A DNA stretch of 21,337 nt from a virus. Position 1 is the first letter of the stretch, and each line of letters opens with the position of its first letter. The notes beneath the pieces are model-generated. The model worked only from the letters and a program-made list of their open reading frames with translations. It ran no database searches and was not told the DNA's origin. The stretch covers positions 1-21,337 of the IMG/VR virus record IMGVR_UViG_3300030390_000538. One strand, 5' to 3'. A program made the position numbers and the translations under genes. Below are positions 1-6,602 of the stretch, piece by piece.

Positions 1-748
1 GAGCCGAAACACTAACATCAAATTTAACATCTTCTGCTTTTCTGAACCAAGACTTTAATGTATGAGCTAAGTGGAATCCACTTTGATAATCGTGATTACT
101 CATACTGTGTAATACATCTACAGGAGCAATTTCTATTAACATCTCTACACATTTAACATAAAGCATTAGGGCAATCTCATAATGTTCCCACCACTTACCA
201 TCTGAGTCTTGAAATGTACCTTTTGTAGTACTTGACATTACATTGTCCGTATGTAGAATATCGTTTCCTATACAAAATAACACCTTATCTATATCAAAAC
301 CCTCAGCCTTTTTTATAAGACCCTGAACCCCCTCTAAAACCCTCATGACAGCAGTTTCACAGTCATATTCCTCTCCTGTTTCTAATGCACTAGCATACTT
401 TCCAATATGAATGTCTGCAGGGTTTATTACAAGTAAATGATTTCCTTTTTCTCTTTTTATTTTTTTATACTCAGGAGAATATCCTTCTATAAATTTATTT
501 ACATTGTCAAATATTTGGTTCTCATCTAAACCACAATCCTCTTTTGTTACTATTGAAAACCTTAAATCTCCACTAGCTGATTGCCAATGTTTTACAGAAA
601 CAACATCTTTTCTATCTATACCTCTCTCAGATAAGTGTATGTCTAAAGCTGTATTATCGTTTATATTATCTACTGAATTTGCTCTATGCTTATATATAAG
701 ATTTTCCTCATCTATAGATAATCTTAATCTTCTTCCGTAATTTTTCAT
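1..748 (-). CDS. Metallophosphoesterase-like protein, C-terminus cut by the window edge
   Basis: Read directly from the minus strand: an ATG at 748 opens a frame of 249 codons without a stop to the window edge. The visible part carries the metal-binding signature of calcineurin-like phosphoesterases: ADIH (D112, H114), GNDILH (G161-H166) and SNHD (N218, H219, D220; the usual form is GNHD/E). The final GHxH-type motif would lie beyond the edge. Residues 1-100 precede the catalytic part and are polar; the first 45 may be a small helical DNA-binding region, but this is weak. Phages often carry such enzymes near nucleic-acid functions, so a nuclease or phosphatase role is possible; the substrate is unknown. 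The gene lies beyond the late-operon terminator and has its own promoter candidate, so it probably belongs to a different transcription unit. Family call fairly sure, function unsure. Confidence 0.75.
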   Translation of the reverse strand, partial: MKNYGRRLRLSIDEENLIYKHRANSVDNINDNTALDIHLSERGIDRKDVVSVKHWQSASGDLRFSIVTKEDCGLDENQIFDNVNKFIEGYSPEYKKIKREKGNHLLVINPADIHIGKYASALETGEEYDCETAVMRVLEGVQGLIKKAEGFDIDKVLFCIGNDILHTDNVMSSTTKGTFQDSDGKWWEHYEIALMLYVKCVEMLIEIAPVDVLHSMSNHDYQSGFHLAHTLKSWFRKAEDVKFDVSVSA

Positions 749-751
749 GTT

Positions 752-782
752 CAAATTTATTAAAAAAAAATACTGATACAAA
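752..782 (-). promoter_or_regulatory. Bacteroidota-type promoter for the phosphoesterase gene
   Basis: On the minus strand TTTG (782-779) is followed after exactly 19 bases by TAAATTTG (759-752), matching the known Bacteroidota primary sigma consensus TTTG-N19-21-TAnnTTTG. The -7 element ends three bases before the ATG at 748, so the transcript would start at or very near the start codon. The -33 box lies inside the T-tract of the preceding terminator. The region is very AT-rich, so a chance match cannot be excluded. Confidence 0.5.
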
Positions 783-815
783 AAAAAAGTGAGAAGTTAT
801 TAACCCCTCACTCTT
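781..815 (-). terminator. Intrinsic terminator ending the structural and lysis operon
   Basis: Two 14-base arms (815-802 and 798-785) pair completely around an AAT loop when read as minus-strand RNA, with three G-U wobbles, and the stem runs into a T-tract (788-780). Read as plus-strand RNA the three wobbles become A-C mismatches and no T-tract follows, so the signal is directional. It lies 53 bases after the holin stop and before the promoter of the next gene. Confidence 0.85.
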
Positions 816-868
816 AACTACTAACTATCCAACAATGAAAACACTCAAAGAAGGATTACAAACATACA

Positions 869-1051
869 CTATTTTTTTGATGAATCAGCTATTCCTTGTC
901 CTAAAATTAAAACTAGAATAGAATGAAATAAATCTGTTGCTGTAGCTTCTCCAACTCCTAAGTAAGTTACGAGTGCAGGAACTACTACTGCTGATATTGC
1001 ATACCAGAATTTTTTACTTTTTAGCATTGCTTTAATTAACCAATCTTTCAT
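869..1051 (-). CDS. Putative holin, 60 aa, two membrane segments
   Basis: A 60-residue protein with a short basic N-terminus (MKDWLIKAMLKSKK), a first hydrophobic segment at about residues 15-32, a short turn (GVGEATA), a second segment at about 41-54 and a polar, basic end (DSSKK). Size, two-helix layout and position directly after the endolysin fit a phage holin, which would open the inner membrane at the end of infection. The ATG at 1051 follows an A-rich stretch typical of starts here and lies 14 bases after the endolysin stop. A longer frame from 1081 would begin with TTG and overlap the endolysin, so it was not chosen. It is the last gene before the operon terminator. No specific holin family was identified, and a second membrane protein upstream (1992-2153) competes for the role. 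Confidence 0.7.
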   Translation of the reverse strand: MKDWLIKAMLKSKKFWYAISAVVVPALVTYLGVGEATATDLFHSILVLILGQGIADSSKK

Positions 1052-1065
1052 TTTCTTTTTTTTTA

Positions 1066-1467
1066 TTAATAATAATGCCAAATAAGTTCTTGGCTTTTGT
1101 TTTTATCTGTGTCCAAATGTATGAAATTTTTACCAATTCCAATACGATTGAAGCCTACTTTTACAGCAGCCTCTATTATTTTATATCTTTCTGAACTACT
1201 TCCAACATGTATATCAGCAGCATTACAGGGTATATTTGTATGGGAAGAATTTTTAACCCCACCTACTTTAGTGTTTTGTTTGGGAGTTCTATACCCTGAA
1301 TTTATTTTAAATGGTACTCCTGCCATCTCTCTAGCATCATCTAATTTTCTAATAAAAGAAAGACACATATTATCTCCTGAACCACTATCACTAGGGCAAT
1401 CAAACTCAGATAAATTAAAATGTTTTATATTCATGTTTCTTAATCTATCATTATACCACTTATACAT
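1066..1467 (-). CDS. Peptidase M15 family endolysin (D,D- or L,D-peptidase)
   Basis: A 133-residue protein with the layout of M15 (VanY/DacA-like) zinc peptidases, which cut peptide cross-links in peptidoglycan. Visible features are an N-terminal FNLSEFDCP segment common in phage members, the substrate-loop motif SGYRTPKQN (residues 57-65), a first zinc ligand in SSH (H76), a second in ADIH (D85), and a third in FIHLD (H117), ending with a C-terminal WHYY. This is close to a minimal M15 catalytic domain, with no separate wall-binding domain. There is no signal peptide, so release would need a holin, and a candidate lies directly downstream. The ATG at 1467 is 8 bases after the previous stop; an internal ATG (residue 12, position 1434) directly before NIKHFNLSEF is an equally credible start. 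Confidence 0.88.
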   Translation of the reverse strand: MYKWYNDRLRNMNIKHFNLSEFDCPSDSGSGDNMCLSFIRKLDDAREMAGVPFKINSGYRTPKQNTKVGGVKNSSHTNIPCNAADIHVGSSSERYKIIEAAVKVGFNRIGIGKNFIHLDTDKNKSQELIWHYY

Positions 1468-1475
1468 TTTTATGA

Positions 1476-1985
1476 TTAGATTTCTTCTTCTGTACCATCA
1501 GTCTCTGCAACACCACCTTTAAATATTGCTACATATTCTATATATGATTCAACTGCAGGTTTATCGCCACCATCAGTTTTTGCTTGAACCTTTACTAAAT
1601 TAGCTAAAGTAAATGATTGCCCTTCACATAAAAAGTCCATATCGTTACCCATAAGAATAAAGCTTGAACCTGGAGAGAGGTGGAAAAATCCTGATTTACT
1701 TGAACTTACATATAGTTGAATTGTTATACTAACAGAATCATCAGTATTTGTTATTCTAAAATAAGTAAACTCATCAATAACCCCTGTCCCTGCAACATCA
1801 GGCAATGCTGCTTGATATTCAAAAACAGATGTAAGCTTAGCACTATTTATAGCCATAACTCTTTGGTCTACCTTTCCGTTGCCATCAAAAGACTTATTTA
1901 TATTATTTCCGTAACTAACACCATTTACTGTTATAGTTTCAGCTATAGAAACATTAAGACTTGTTTGTTGTATTGTTGTTGCCAT
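1476..1985 (-). CDS. Putative small virion protein (beta-rich, 169 aa)
   Basis: Not recognised by family. The protein is 169 residues, with no membrane segment, few charged runs and many Thr, Ser, Val and Ile residues in short alternating stretches (for example SVSITIQLYVSSS and YIEYVAIF), which suggests a beta-sandwich. The C-terminus is acidic (ETDGTEEEI). Such proteins in phage late operons are often capsid decoration or tail-associated proteins, but nothing here decides between them. It starts MATTIQQ in the AAAAATATGGC context shared with several neighbours and lies between a small membrane protein and the endolysin. That position, within the lysis block but with a virion-type composition, is slightly odd. 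Real gene with high likelihood; role is inference only. Confidence 0.6.
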   Translation of the reverse strand: MATTIQQTSLNVSIAETITVNGVSYGNNINKSFDGNGKVDQRVMAINSAKLTSVFEYQAALPDVAGTGVIDEFTYFRITNTDDSVSITIQLYVSSSKSGFFHLSPGSSFILMGNDMDFLCEGQSFTLANLVKVQAKTDGGDKPAVESYIEYVAIFKGGVAETDGTEEEI

Positions 1986-1991
1986 ATTTTT

Positions 1992-2153
1992 TTATTTCTT
2001 TTTTTGTAGTTTGTAAAATTTGTAAATAGTAAACAGTATTGCCAATGTAGTGGATAAGAAAAGAAGAATTTCATTGCATTGACCAATACTTAATCCGATT
2101 ACACCTCCATTTGCAATTAAAACCTCTGTTGTATCTTTCATATTACCCTTCAT
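1992..2153 (-). CDS. Small single-TM protein, holin or lysis-accessory candidate (53 aa)
   Basis: Found by reading the 169-base space between two larger genes. ATG at 2153, two bases after the preceding stop, opens a 53-residue frame ending six bases before the next ATG. The product has a polar N-terminus (MKGNMKDTTEVLIANGG), a weakly hydrophobic stretch (VIGLSIG), a clear membrane segment at about residues 29-45 (ILLFLSTTLAILFTIY) and a basic tail (KFYKLQKKK), so the C-terminus should be cytoplasmic. Its tight fit between neighbours and proximity to the endolysin suggest a lysis function such as a holin, pinholin or holin regulator. A second start at 2141 (MKDTTEV) is possible and would give 49 residues. 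No family was recognised. Confidence 0.65.
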   Translation of the reverse strand: MKGNMKDTTEVLIANGGVIGLSIGQCNEILLFLSTTLAILFTIYKFYKLQKKK

Positions 2154-2154
2154 C

Positions 2155-2646
2155 TTAATTAACTGTTCTGCATACTATTAAGTACACTTTTAAATCACTT
2201 GGTTGTTCTCCTTCTGCAACTGATAAATTAATTACAACCTCGTTATCGTTACCTAAATCATAATCTGAAACAACAACAGGAGAGGATGCAGTTGTTGATG
2301 TTTTTTCTCCTGCATCTATTCTTAATGCAGAAGAAAGTATAGACACTCCTGACTCTTGTATATCTACAGAAATTGCTGAACCTGCAGTTTTAACACTAGC
2401 CCTAACCTCTTTTATTCTGCAATCGTAAGGCATCCTAATATAATCAACCCCATTATTTGTGGCTAATGTACCATCTAATCTCAATATAAAAGTTTGCAAG
2501 GGATAAACCCAACCATAGTTGCCATTTTTATCGTCATAAGAAATGCCGCTTTTCTTACCTATAACCATATTATTTTCTGCAGACTCATATCCTAAGGGAA
2601 AGTGTCTGTTAGCATCTAGTAAATTTTTATGTTCGTTTGCAGCCAT
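2155..2646 (-). CDS. Putative virion protein with C-terminal beta-sandwich (163 aa)
   Basis: A 163-residue soluble protein. The first 55 residues (HKNLLDANRHFPLGYESA and onward to WVYPLQ) look like an attachment or linker region. From about residue 60 a regular beta pattern follows (FILRLDG, YIRMPYDCRIKEVRASV, AISVDIQES, EVVINLSV, LKVYLIVCR), similar in layout to small jelly-roll or head-fibre/decoration domains of phage virions. The 245-aa protein at 12932-13669 has a related-looking stretch (FIAPVDCYVKSINGF against YIRMPYDCRIKEVRA), so the two may share a fold; this is inference from the pattern only. It follows the adaptor-like gene with an 11-base spacer and precedes the lysis block. The exact role is unknown. 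Confidence 0.6.
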   Translation of the reverse strand: MAANEHKNLLDANRHFPLGYESAENNMVIGKKSGISYDDKNGNYGWVYPLQTFILRLDGTLATNNGVDYIRMPYDCRIKEVRASVKTAGSAISVDIQESGVSILSSALRIDAGEKTSTTASSPVVVSDYDLGNDNEVVINLSVAEGEQPSDLKVYLIVCRTVN

Positions 2647-2657
2647 ATTATTTTATT

Positions 2658-3260
2658 TTAACAATTACAATTTGAGTTTCCTTTTACATAGGGATTTCCA
2701 CAGCTATAACATCCATCAACACCATTATAACCATATATACTTTCATAGAATATCATTCCATGATTTTTATATGTATCACTCATGCTCTTAGGTTTATTAT
2801 TAGAAAATGTAGGGTACAATCCTACTTGGTCAGTACCATTCAAAAAATCTACCATATCATTAGCAAATATATCTGCCTTCCTGTATGTGTCTTGTTTAAA
2901 TGTATTATAAGTGTCTTGACTTATTATTCTTGAAAACTCATCTATATTATTAACTACTCCACTAGATGAAATATTGCTCATAATATCATTAACAACCTCA
3001 AATCTAACAAACCAAGATAATGTATCTTCTAGGTAATAGGTCATAAAAGCTTGATTGTCAGCAGTAAGTGTTCCTGTATCATGTTGAAGCTTTAGCTCTG
3101 CATAAAACTTTTCTCCCAATAAAGGTCTTATGTGTGCAAGTTCAGACAATACAATAGTGTTTTCTGAAACTAATACAGGGTCTGTATTTTTATTAGTAAA
3201 AGTTTTGTCAATTACTTCTCCTGCTGTTACTAGCGTTACATATTGTTTAGTATTCCCCAT
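2658..3260 (-). CDS. Probable head-tail adaptor/connector protein with Cys-rich C-terminus
   Basis: This 200-residue gene starts three bases after the portal stop, where phage genomes commonly encode the connector that bridges portal and tail. The body is mainly helical, with a segment (ELAHIRPLLGEKFYAELKLQ, about residues 40-59) followed by further amphipathic helices, as in gp6-type connectors. A region around residues 140-165 (ADIFANDMVDFLNG) looks like another helix. The last 18 residues hold five cysteines in C-x2-C and C-x-C patterns (CYSCGNPY, then NCNC at the very end), which could bind a metal or form disulfides; this is unusual for connectors. Assignment rests on position and helical character, not on a diagnostic motif. 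Confidence 0.5.
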   Translation of the reverse strand: MGNTKQYVTLVTAGEVIDKTFTNKNTDPVLVSENTIVLSELAHIRPLLGEKFYAELKLQHDTGTLTADNQAFMTYYLEDTLSWFVRFEVVNDIMSNISSSGVVNNIDEFSRIISQDTYNTFKQDTYRKADIFANDMVDFLNGTDQVGLYPTFSNNKPKSMSDTYKNHGMIFYESIYGYNGVDGCYSCGNPYVKGNSNCNC

Positions 3261-3263
3261 GTC

Positions 3264-4580
3264 TTATTGCTCTACTGTTATTTCTTTTCTTTCTACCTCT
3301 CCATCTCCATCATCATCTTTCTCCACTACTATTACCTCTCTGTCTGCAACAAACATATCCCCATCCTCTAGCATTGGCAAGTCCTCATCAATTAATGCTC
3401 TTTGTTCGTTTATAGTAAGAACTTGTTTTATATCAACATCATTTGCGTATGAGATTGGTGGTTCGTAATGAATCTTTAAATCTTTAGGGTCATATCCTAG
3501 TTCATTATAAAGAACTGTTCTTATACCATTTAATATTAACTCAGAAGTATCTCTAATTACTGTAGTCATTACCAAGTCATAAGCAATTCTAATCTCACTA
3601 CCAGAGTTATTCATTTTACCTGAACTAACAATACCTGATAATGAAGGTTGCCATCTGTTAGCAGTTATAATATTTTGGTCTGTAATCTGTTGTAAATCAA
3701 TCCAACTTCCTTCTTGGTCATCTTTTATAATCTGAACATTAGCAGGAGATGTATCTCCATTCTTAACTATAAATAGAATTTTACCATTATTACCTTCTCC
3801 TACAAATTTCTTTTGAGCTTCATGAACCATCTTTTGAGCTTCTTCTTCTCCCATATCTCCACTAATCTCAACGATAGCTGAAGGCTGAAATCCATTTAAG
3901 AATTTAGTGTGATTCCATTTTCCAATCTCGTAATCAACACAGATATGCTCTAGTGCTGCTACATAATCAGGAAGTCCGTAAAAGTTAAATGTAGGCTCGT
4001 AATCTTTAAAGTGAATTACAAACTTGTTATGTGCTACTCTAGGGTATATAGGTAGTCTTTTTATTTTTTTATCTTGATTCCAATACTTACACCAATCAGG
4101 GTTTACATAAACCTCTTTCTTGGTTTTTGACATTCTTACAGTAGTTGCATCTAAATGGTAAAGATTTACTCCACCATCATATATAACACACTCCATATAA
4201 GCATTACCAAAAGTATAGTAATCATCTGCTAATTTCTTAAATACATCTCTTAGAGATTCTTTATCAGCATTAACATCTTCAATAAATTCTCTTAATGATT
4301 CGTTTTCACAAACAAATTTAGCTCCACTTGTAAATACAGTCTTTTGAGCCAATACACTCCTATGTGTAGAGGATTTTCTCTTTAACTCTGCCAAATACTG
4401 AGGAAATAAGTTATCATCTCCAAAAGGCACCCAATCGTGATTAAGTGTTTTAAGGTCTTTTACTTCAGTAATACTTGGTGGAACTGTTAAATCAAATACT
4501 CCAAACTCAAAAGTATTACTCTTTTTCTGAGTCTTTCTTGTTACTGAGCTTTTTACTGACTTTGTTGATGCTTTCTTCAT
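3264..4580 (-). CDS. Portal protein
   Basis: A 438-residue protein with the layout of PBSX/HK97-type portals: a basic N-terminal tail (residues 1-22); a conserved-looking entry segment HDWVPFGDDNLFPQYLAEL; a helical region with TFGNAYMECVIYDGG; a mid-region with FYGLPDYVAALEHI; and a loop and stem region with NNGKILFIVKNGDTSPANVQ. Twelve subunits of such a protein form the DNA channel at one capsid vertex. The start overlaps the preceding gene by 65 bases; no other ATG exists before residue 130 or so, so the overlap is accepted. The C-terminus carries a perfect 12-residue EF-hand-like loop (D422-E433) followed by only five residues, reported separately. The portal lies downstream of the capsid gene, the reverse of the usual order. 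Confidence 0.82.
   Translation of the reverse strand: MKKASTKSVKSSVTRKTQKKSNTFEFGVFDLTVPPSITEVKDLKTLNHDWVPFGDDNLFPQYLAELKRKSSTHRSVLAQKTVFTSGAKFVCENESLREFIEDVNADKESLRDVFKKLADDYYTFGNAYMECVIYDGGVNLYHLDATTVRMSKTKKEVYVNPDWCKYWNQDKKIKRLPIYPRVAHNKFVIHFKDYEPTFNFYGLPDYVAALEHICVDYEIGKWNHTKFLNGFQPSAIVEISGDMGEEEAQKMVHEAQKKFVGEGNNGKILFIVKNGDTSPANVQIIKDDQEGSWIDLQQITDQNIITANRWQPSLSGIVSSGKMNNSGSEIRIAYDLVMTTVIRDTSELILNGIRTVLYNELGYDPKDLKIHYEPPISYANDVDIKQVLTINEQRALIDEDLPMLEDGDMFVADREVIVVEKDDDGDGEVERKEITVEQ
3282..3317 (-). other. EF-hand-like calcium loop at the portal C-terminus
   Basis: These 12 codons encode DDDGDGEVERKE, which fits the EF-hand loop at positions 1, 3 and 5 (Asp), 6 (Gly), 8 (Val), 9 (Glu) and 12 (Glu). 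The preceding segment (ADREVIVVEK) is more strand-like than a typical E-helix, and only ITVEQ follows, so a full helix-loop-helix is not seen. Calcium binding is inference. Confidence 0.5.
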
Positions 4581-4806
4581 TAGATGATTTTTTATTAATT
4601 TTCTCTACATAATGAGAGCCATTATCTGCTTCTTCATAAACCCAAGCAAGAATCTCTTGAGTTGCTGTACTCCAATTAACACGCAAACCTTTAAATCTAG
4701 TCGCAGCACCTTCGTATTGTTTTTTAAATCTATATTCAGCCATATTTGTATATATATTAATATGTGGCAAATCTACCACAATTTTTTTAGAATTACAATT
4801 ACACAT
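4516..4806 (-). CDS. Small protein upstream of portal, 96 aa, unknown function
   Basis: Not recognised. The 96-residue frame starts with an ATG placed immediately after the T-tract of the upstream terminator hairpin. It begins with a Cys motif (MCNCNSKK), has a mixed middle part with aromatic residues (YRFKKQYEG, LRVNWSTATQEILAWVYEE) and ends in a Lys/Ser/Asn/Glu-rich tail that overlaps the portal start by 65 bases in another frame. An internal ATG (residue 22, position 4743; MAEYRFKK) has the ATATGGC context shared by most genes here and may be the true start, giving 75 residues. In that case the first 21 codons would be leader. Position beside the portal suggests a head or connector role, but nothing in the sequence proves it. 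Confidence 0.55.
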   Translation of the reverse strand: MCNCNSKKIVVDLPHINIYTNMAEYRFKKQYEGAATRFKGLRVNWSTATQEILAWVYEEADNGSHYVEKINKKSSNEESINKVSKKLSNKKDSEKE

Positions 4807-4851
4807 AAAAAAGATATAAATAGGGGGTGTTCATAACCCCCTATATATCTT
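4807..4851 (-). terminator. Hairpin terminator or attenuator between tail tube and portal group
   Basis: A perfect 9-bp GC-rich stem (4844-4836 with 4828-4820, core GGGGGT/ACCCCC) closes a 7-base loop. It is extended outward by seven further pairs (4851-4845 with 4817-4811) across a two-base bulge. Reading leftward on the minus strand, the stem runs into six T (4812-4807), giving a classical intrinsic terminator. In plus orientation no T-tract follows. It starts ten bases after the tail tube stop and ends exactly at the next ATG, so it would reduce portal-group transcription relative to capsid and tube genes. Confidence 0.82.
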
Positions 4852-4860
4852 AATTTACTA

Positions 4861-5442
4861 CTATGAAGTAGTAGCAGTTAAATCTCCTGATACAACTGTA
4901 ATTGCTCCTGAATAATTGAAAGGTAACTCAAACTGTCTTGCAGTTAATGTTACTGTCAATCCGTTATCATCAGCATAAGCAGAACCTGTTCCTCCTTCAA
5001 TAGAAGTTAAGTTTGCATAAGTTTGATTTCTTGTCCAAGGAGTAGTTGATGCTGATAAATTCTCGTATCTATATGAGAATCCAACTACAAAAATTTCTCC
5101 TGAGTTCATTTCAACCATTGCTACAGGACAAGTATCCTCTAGGTCTGAAAGTTCAGCCATTCTGTTTGCAGTCATATCAGGGATATAGAAAGATAAAGCA
5201 CACTCGTAAGCTGTACTTCCACCTTCTTTTGTTCCTGATATTGCTAATGCTGCAGTTTCGTTTTTGAACTCAAATCTCGCCCAAGGGTTTGTAACTGTAA
5301 GCTCTGTAATAATGTGGGTAGCTGGAGCTACAGCTGGTGAGACAGTTGCGATATTGTCTAGGTCTGTAAGTAGAATTTGTCTAATCCCACCTACTGCGTT
5401 TAAGTCGCCACAATCGACTAATAATCCTGAATCTATTGGCAT
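4861..5442 (-). CDS. Probable major tail tube protein
   Basis: A 193-residue protein with an N-terminal segment (LLVDCGDLNAVGGIRQILLTDLDNI) and a beta-rich body containing short strands (ARFEFKNETAALAIS, CALSFYIPD, CPVAMVEMNSGEIFVVGFSYRYEN). It ends with a strand-rich region around GTGSAYADDNGLTVTLTARQ. This pattern fits tail tube proteins, which build the stacked rings of the tail. It directly follows the capsid gene with a 25-base AT-rich spacer and precedes a strong terminator, so it would be expressed at a level like that of the capsid, as expected for an abundant virion protein. A capsid decoration protein is the main alternative. No Shine-Dalgarno; the ATG sits in an A/T-only context. 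Confidence 0.55.
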   Translation of the reverse strand: MPIDSGLLVDCGDLNAVGGIRQILLTDLDNIATVSPAVAPATHIITELTVTNPWARFEFKNETAALAISGTKEGGSTAYECALSFYIPDMTANRMAELSDLEDTCPVAMVEMNSGEIFVVGFSYRYENLSASTTPWTRNQTYANLTSIEGGTGSAYADDNGLTVTLTARQFELPFNYSGAITVVSGDLTATTS

Positions 5443-5467
5443 TTTATTTTATTTTTTAAATTATTAA

Positions 5468-6583
5468 TTATGATGTTAAACAAACTCCGTAAATCAAGTT
5501 ACTCCATCCGTATTGGAAGCCCATTGTGAAGTAAGAACGAATAAGCATATTATCAGAAACCTCATCATAGAACATTTTTAATTCATTCTCAGGTGCAGTA
5601 ACATCTGTACCAATGAATAAATTAGATGTAGCTGTATAGATAACTCCGTTAGTTGCTTGGAAAGCTGCTGCTCCTGAATCAACTACTGTAAAGATAGCAG
5701 GTAAATCTGCTCCTGTTCTTGCAGTTAAAGCTGTGTCCCACTCATACATAGCAACCACTTCAATACCTCTGTAGAATAATCTTGTTTTTCCTGCTTGTGC
5801 TTCAGAATGTCCATAATCAACTGCTCCTGCTTGTGCAACTAAAGTTAAAGAAGCATAGTAAGCGTTATAAACATTTGGTGTAACAAACATTCTTTTTGCT
5901 GATGCCTCTACTTGCTGTAATTCAGCAGGTGCAGAAGCGAAAGCCTTGTCTAATAATAAAGCAACATCTACAATAGCGATTGTTCCTCCAACTACATTGT
6001 AGTCTGCTGCTGCTCCACCACCTGTTACTCTTTGTAATTTTTTATTGTCTGCAAAGTTTGCATCTCCTGCAAGTAAGTCCCAAAGACCTGCTCCCATAGA
6101 AGTATAAGTACAGTCTGCATTTGCAGGTATTCCTGCTCCTGAAGCCATTCCTGCCCACATATTTCTAACCATATCGTTAGAGATACCGTTTCTAACTCTG
6201 TCAATAATAACTTGAGCTAACTGAGTTCCTGATAAGTCAGGCATATTGATACCATTCTTATAAGACTCTACGATTACTTCTGATTTGAACTCATCCCAAC
6301 ATTGAGTTTGCTTTACAGAAACATTTTCAACTGTTATAGTTTTTTGTACTACTTCAAATGTAGTACCCGTACAACTATTTGCTTGACAACCTGTATTAAG
6401 GGCTGTAATGCTCTTTAAAGATGGTGCCATTAAAATATTTTGCTTGTACTTTACATTTGGATAGATAGTATAATTTCTCATTATATCATCTGAATGGAAC
6501 ATTGGTTCCAATAAAATTTTTGAAGCATAAGTACCATTGTACGCTGCTCCTAAGCCATTTTGTGCTATATCTGTTGCTGCCAT
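5468..6583 (-). CDS. Major capsid protein (HK97-fold type, inferred)
   Basis: A 371-residue, Ala/Gly/Thr-rich protein encoded directly after the prohead protease, the standard partner arrangement. The N-terminus (MAATDIAQNGLGAAYNGTYASKILLEPMF) may be a flexible arm; a Cys pair appears in GCQANSCTG. The middle has KRMFVTPNVYNAYYASL, a stretch of the kind seen in capsid P-domains. The C-terminus (RSYFTMGFQYGWSNLIYGVCL) is aromatic-rich. Length is typical of HK97-type capsid proteins lacking a long delta domain; a separate scaffold may therefore come from the protease gene. No cleavage site could be placed with confidence. The gene starts MAATD in the AAAAATTATGGC context. Assignment rests on neighbour, size and composition. 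Confidence 0.78.
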   Translation of the reverse strand: MAATDIAQNGLGAAYNGTYASKILLEPMFHSDDIMRNYTIYPNVKYKQNILMAPSLKSITALNTGCQANSCTGTTFEVVQKTITVENVSVKQTQCWDEFKSEVIVESYKNGINMPDLSGTQLAQVIIDRVRNGISNDMVRNMWAGMASGAGIPANADCTYTSMGAGLWDLLAGDANFADNKKLQRVTGGGAAADYNVVGGTIAIVDVALLLDKAFASAPAELQQVEASAKRMFVTPNVYNAYYASLTLVAQAGAVDYGHSEAQAGKTRLFYRGIEVVAMYEWDTALTARTGADLPAIFTVVDSGAAAFQATNGVIYTATSNLFIGTDVTAPENELKMFYDEVSDNMLIRSYFTMGFQYGWSNLIYGVCLTS

Positions 6584-6602
6584 AATTTTTTATTTTTTAT
6601 TT

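Noticed and set aside
835-921. Short plus-strand frame starting MKTLKEGL
   Set aside because: Only 28 codons, overlaps the holin on the opposite strand, and no promoter was seen.
1052-1081. Longer holin frame beginning at 1081
   Set aside because: Its first codon is TTG, it overlaps the endolysin and adds only a short Leu/Lys stretch; the ATG at 1051 has the usual A-rich context.
1986-2154. Non-coding space between two virion-type genes
   Set aside because: It holds a tight 53-codon gene with a membrane segment, so it is not empty.
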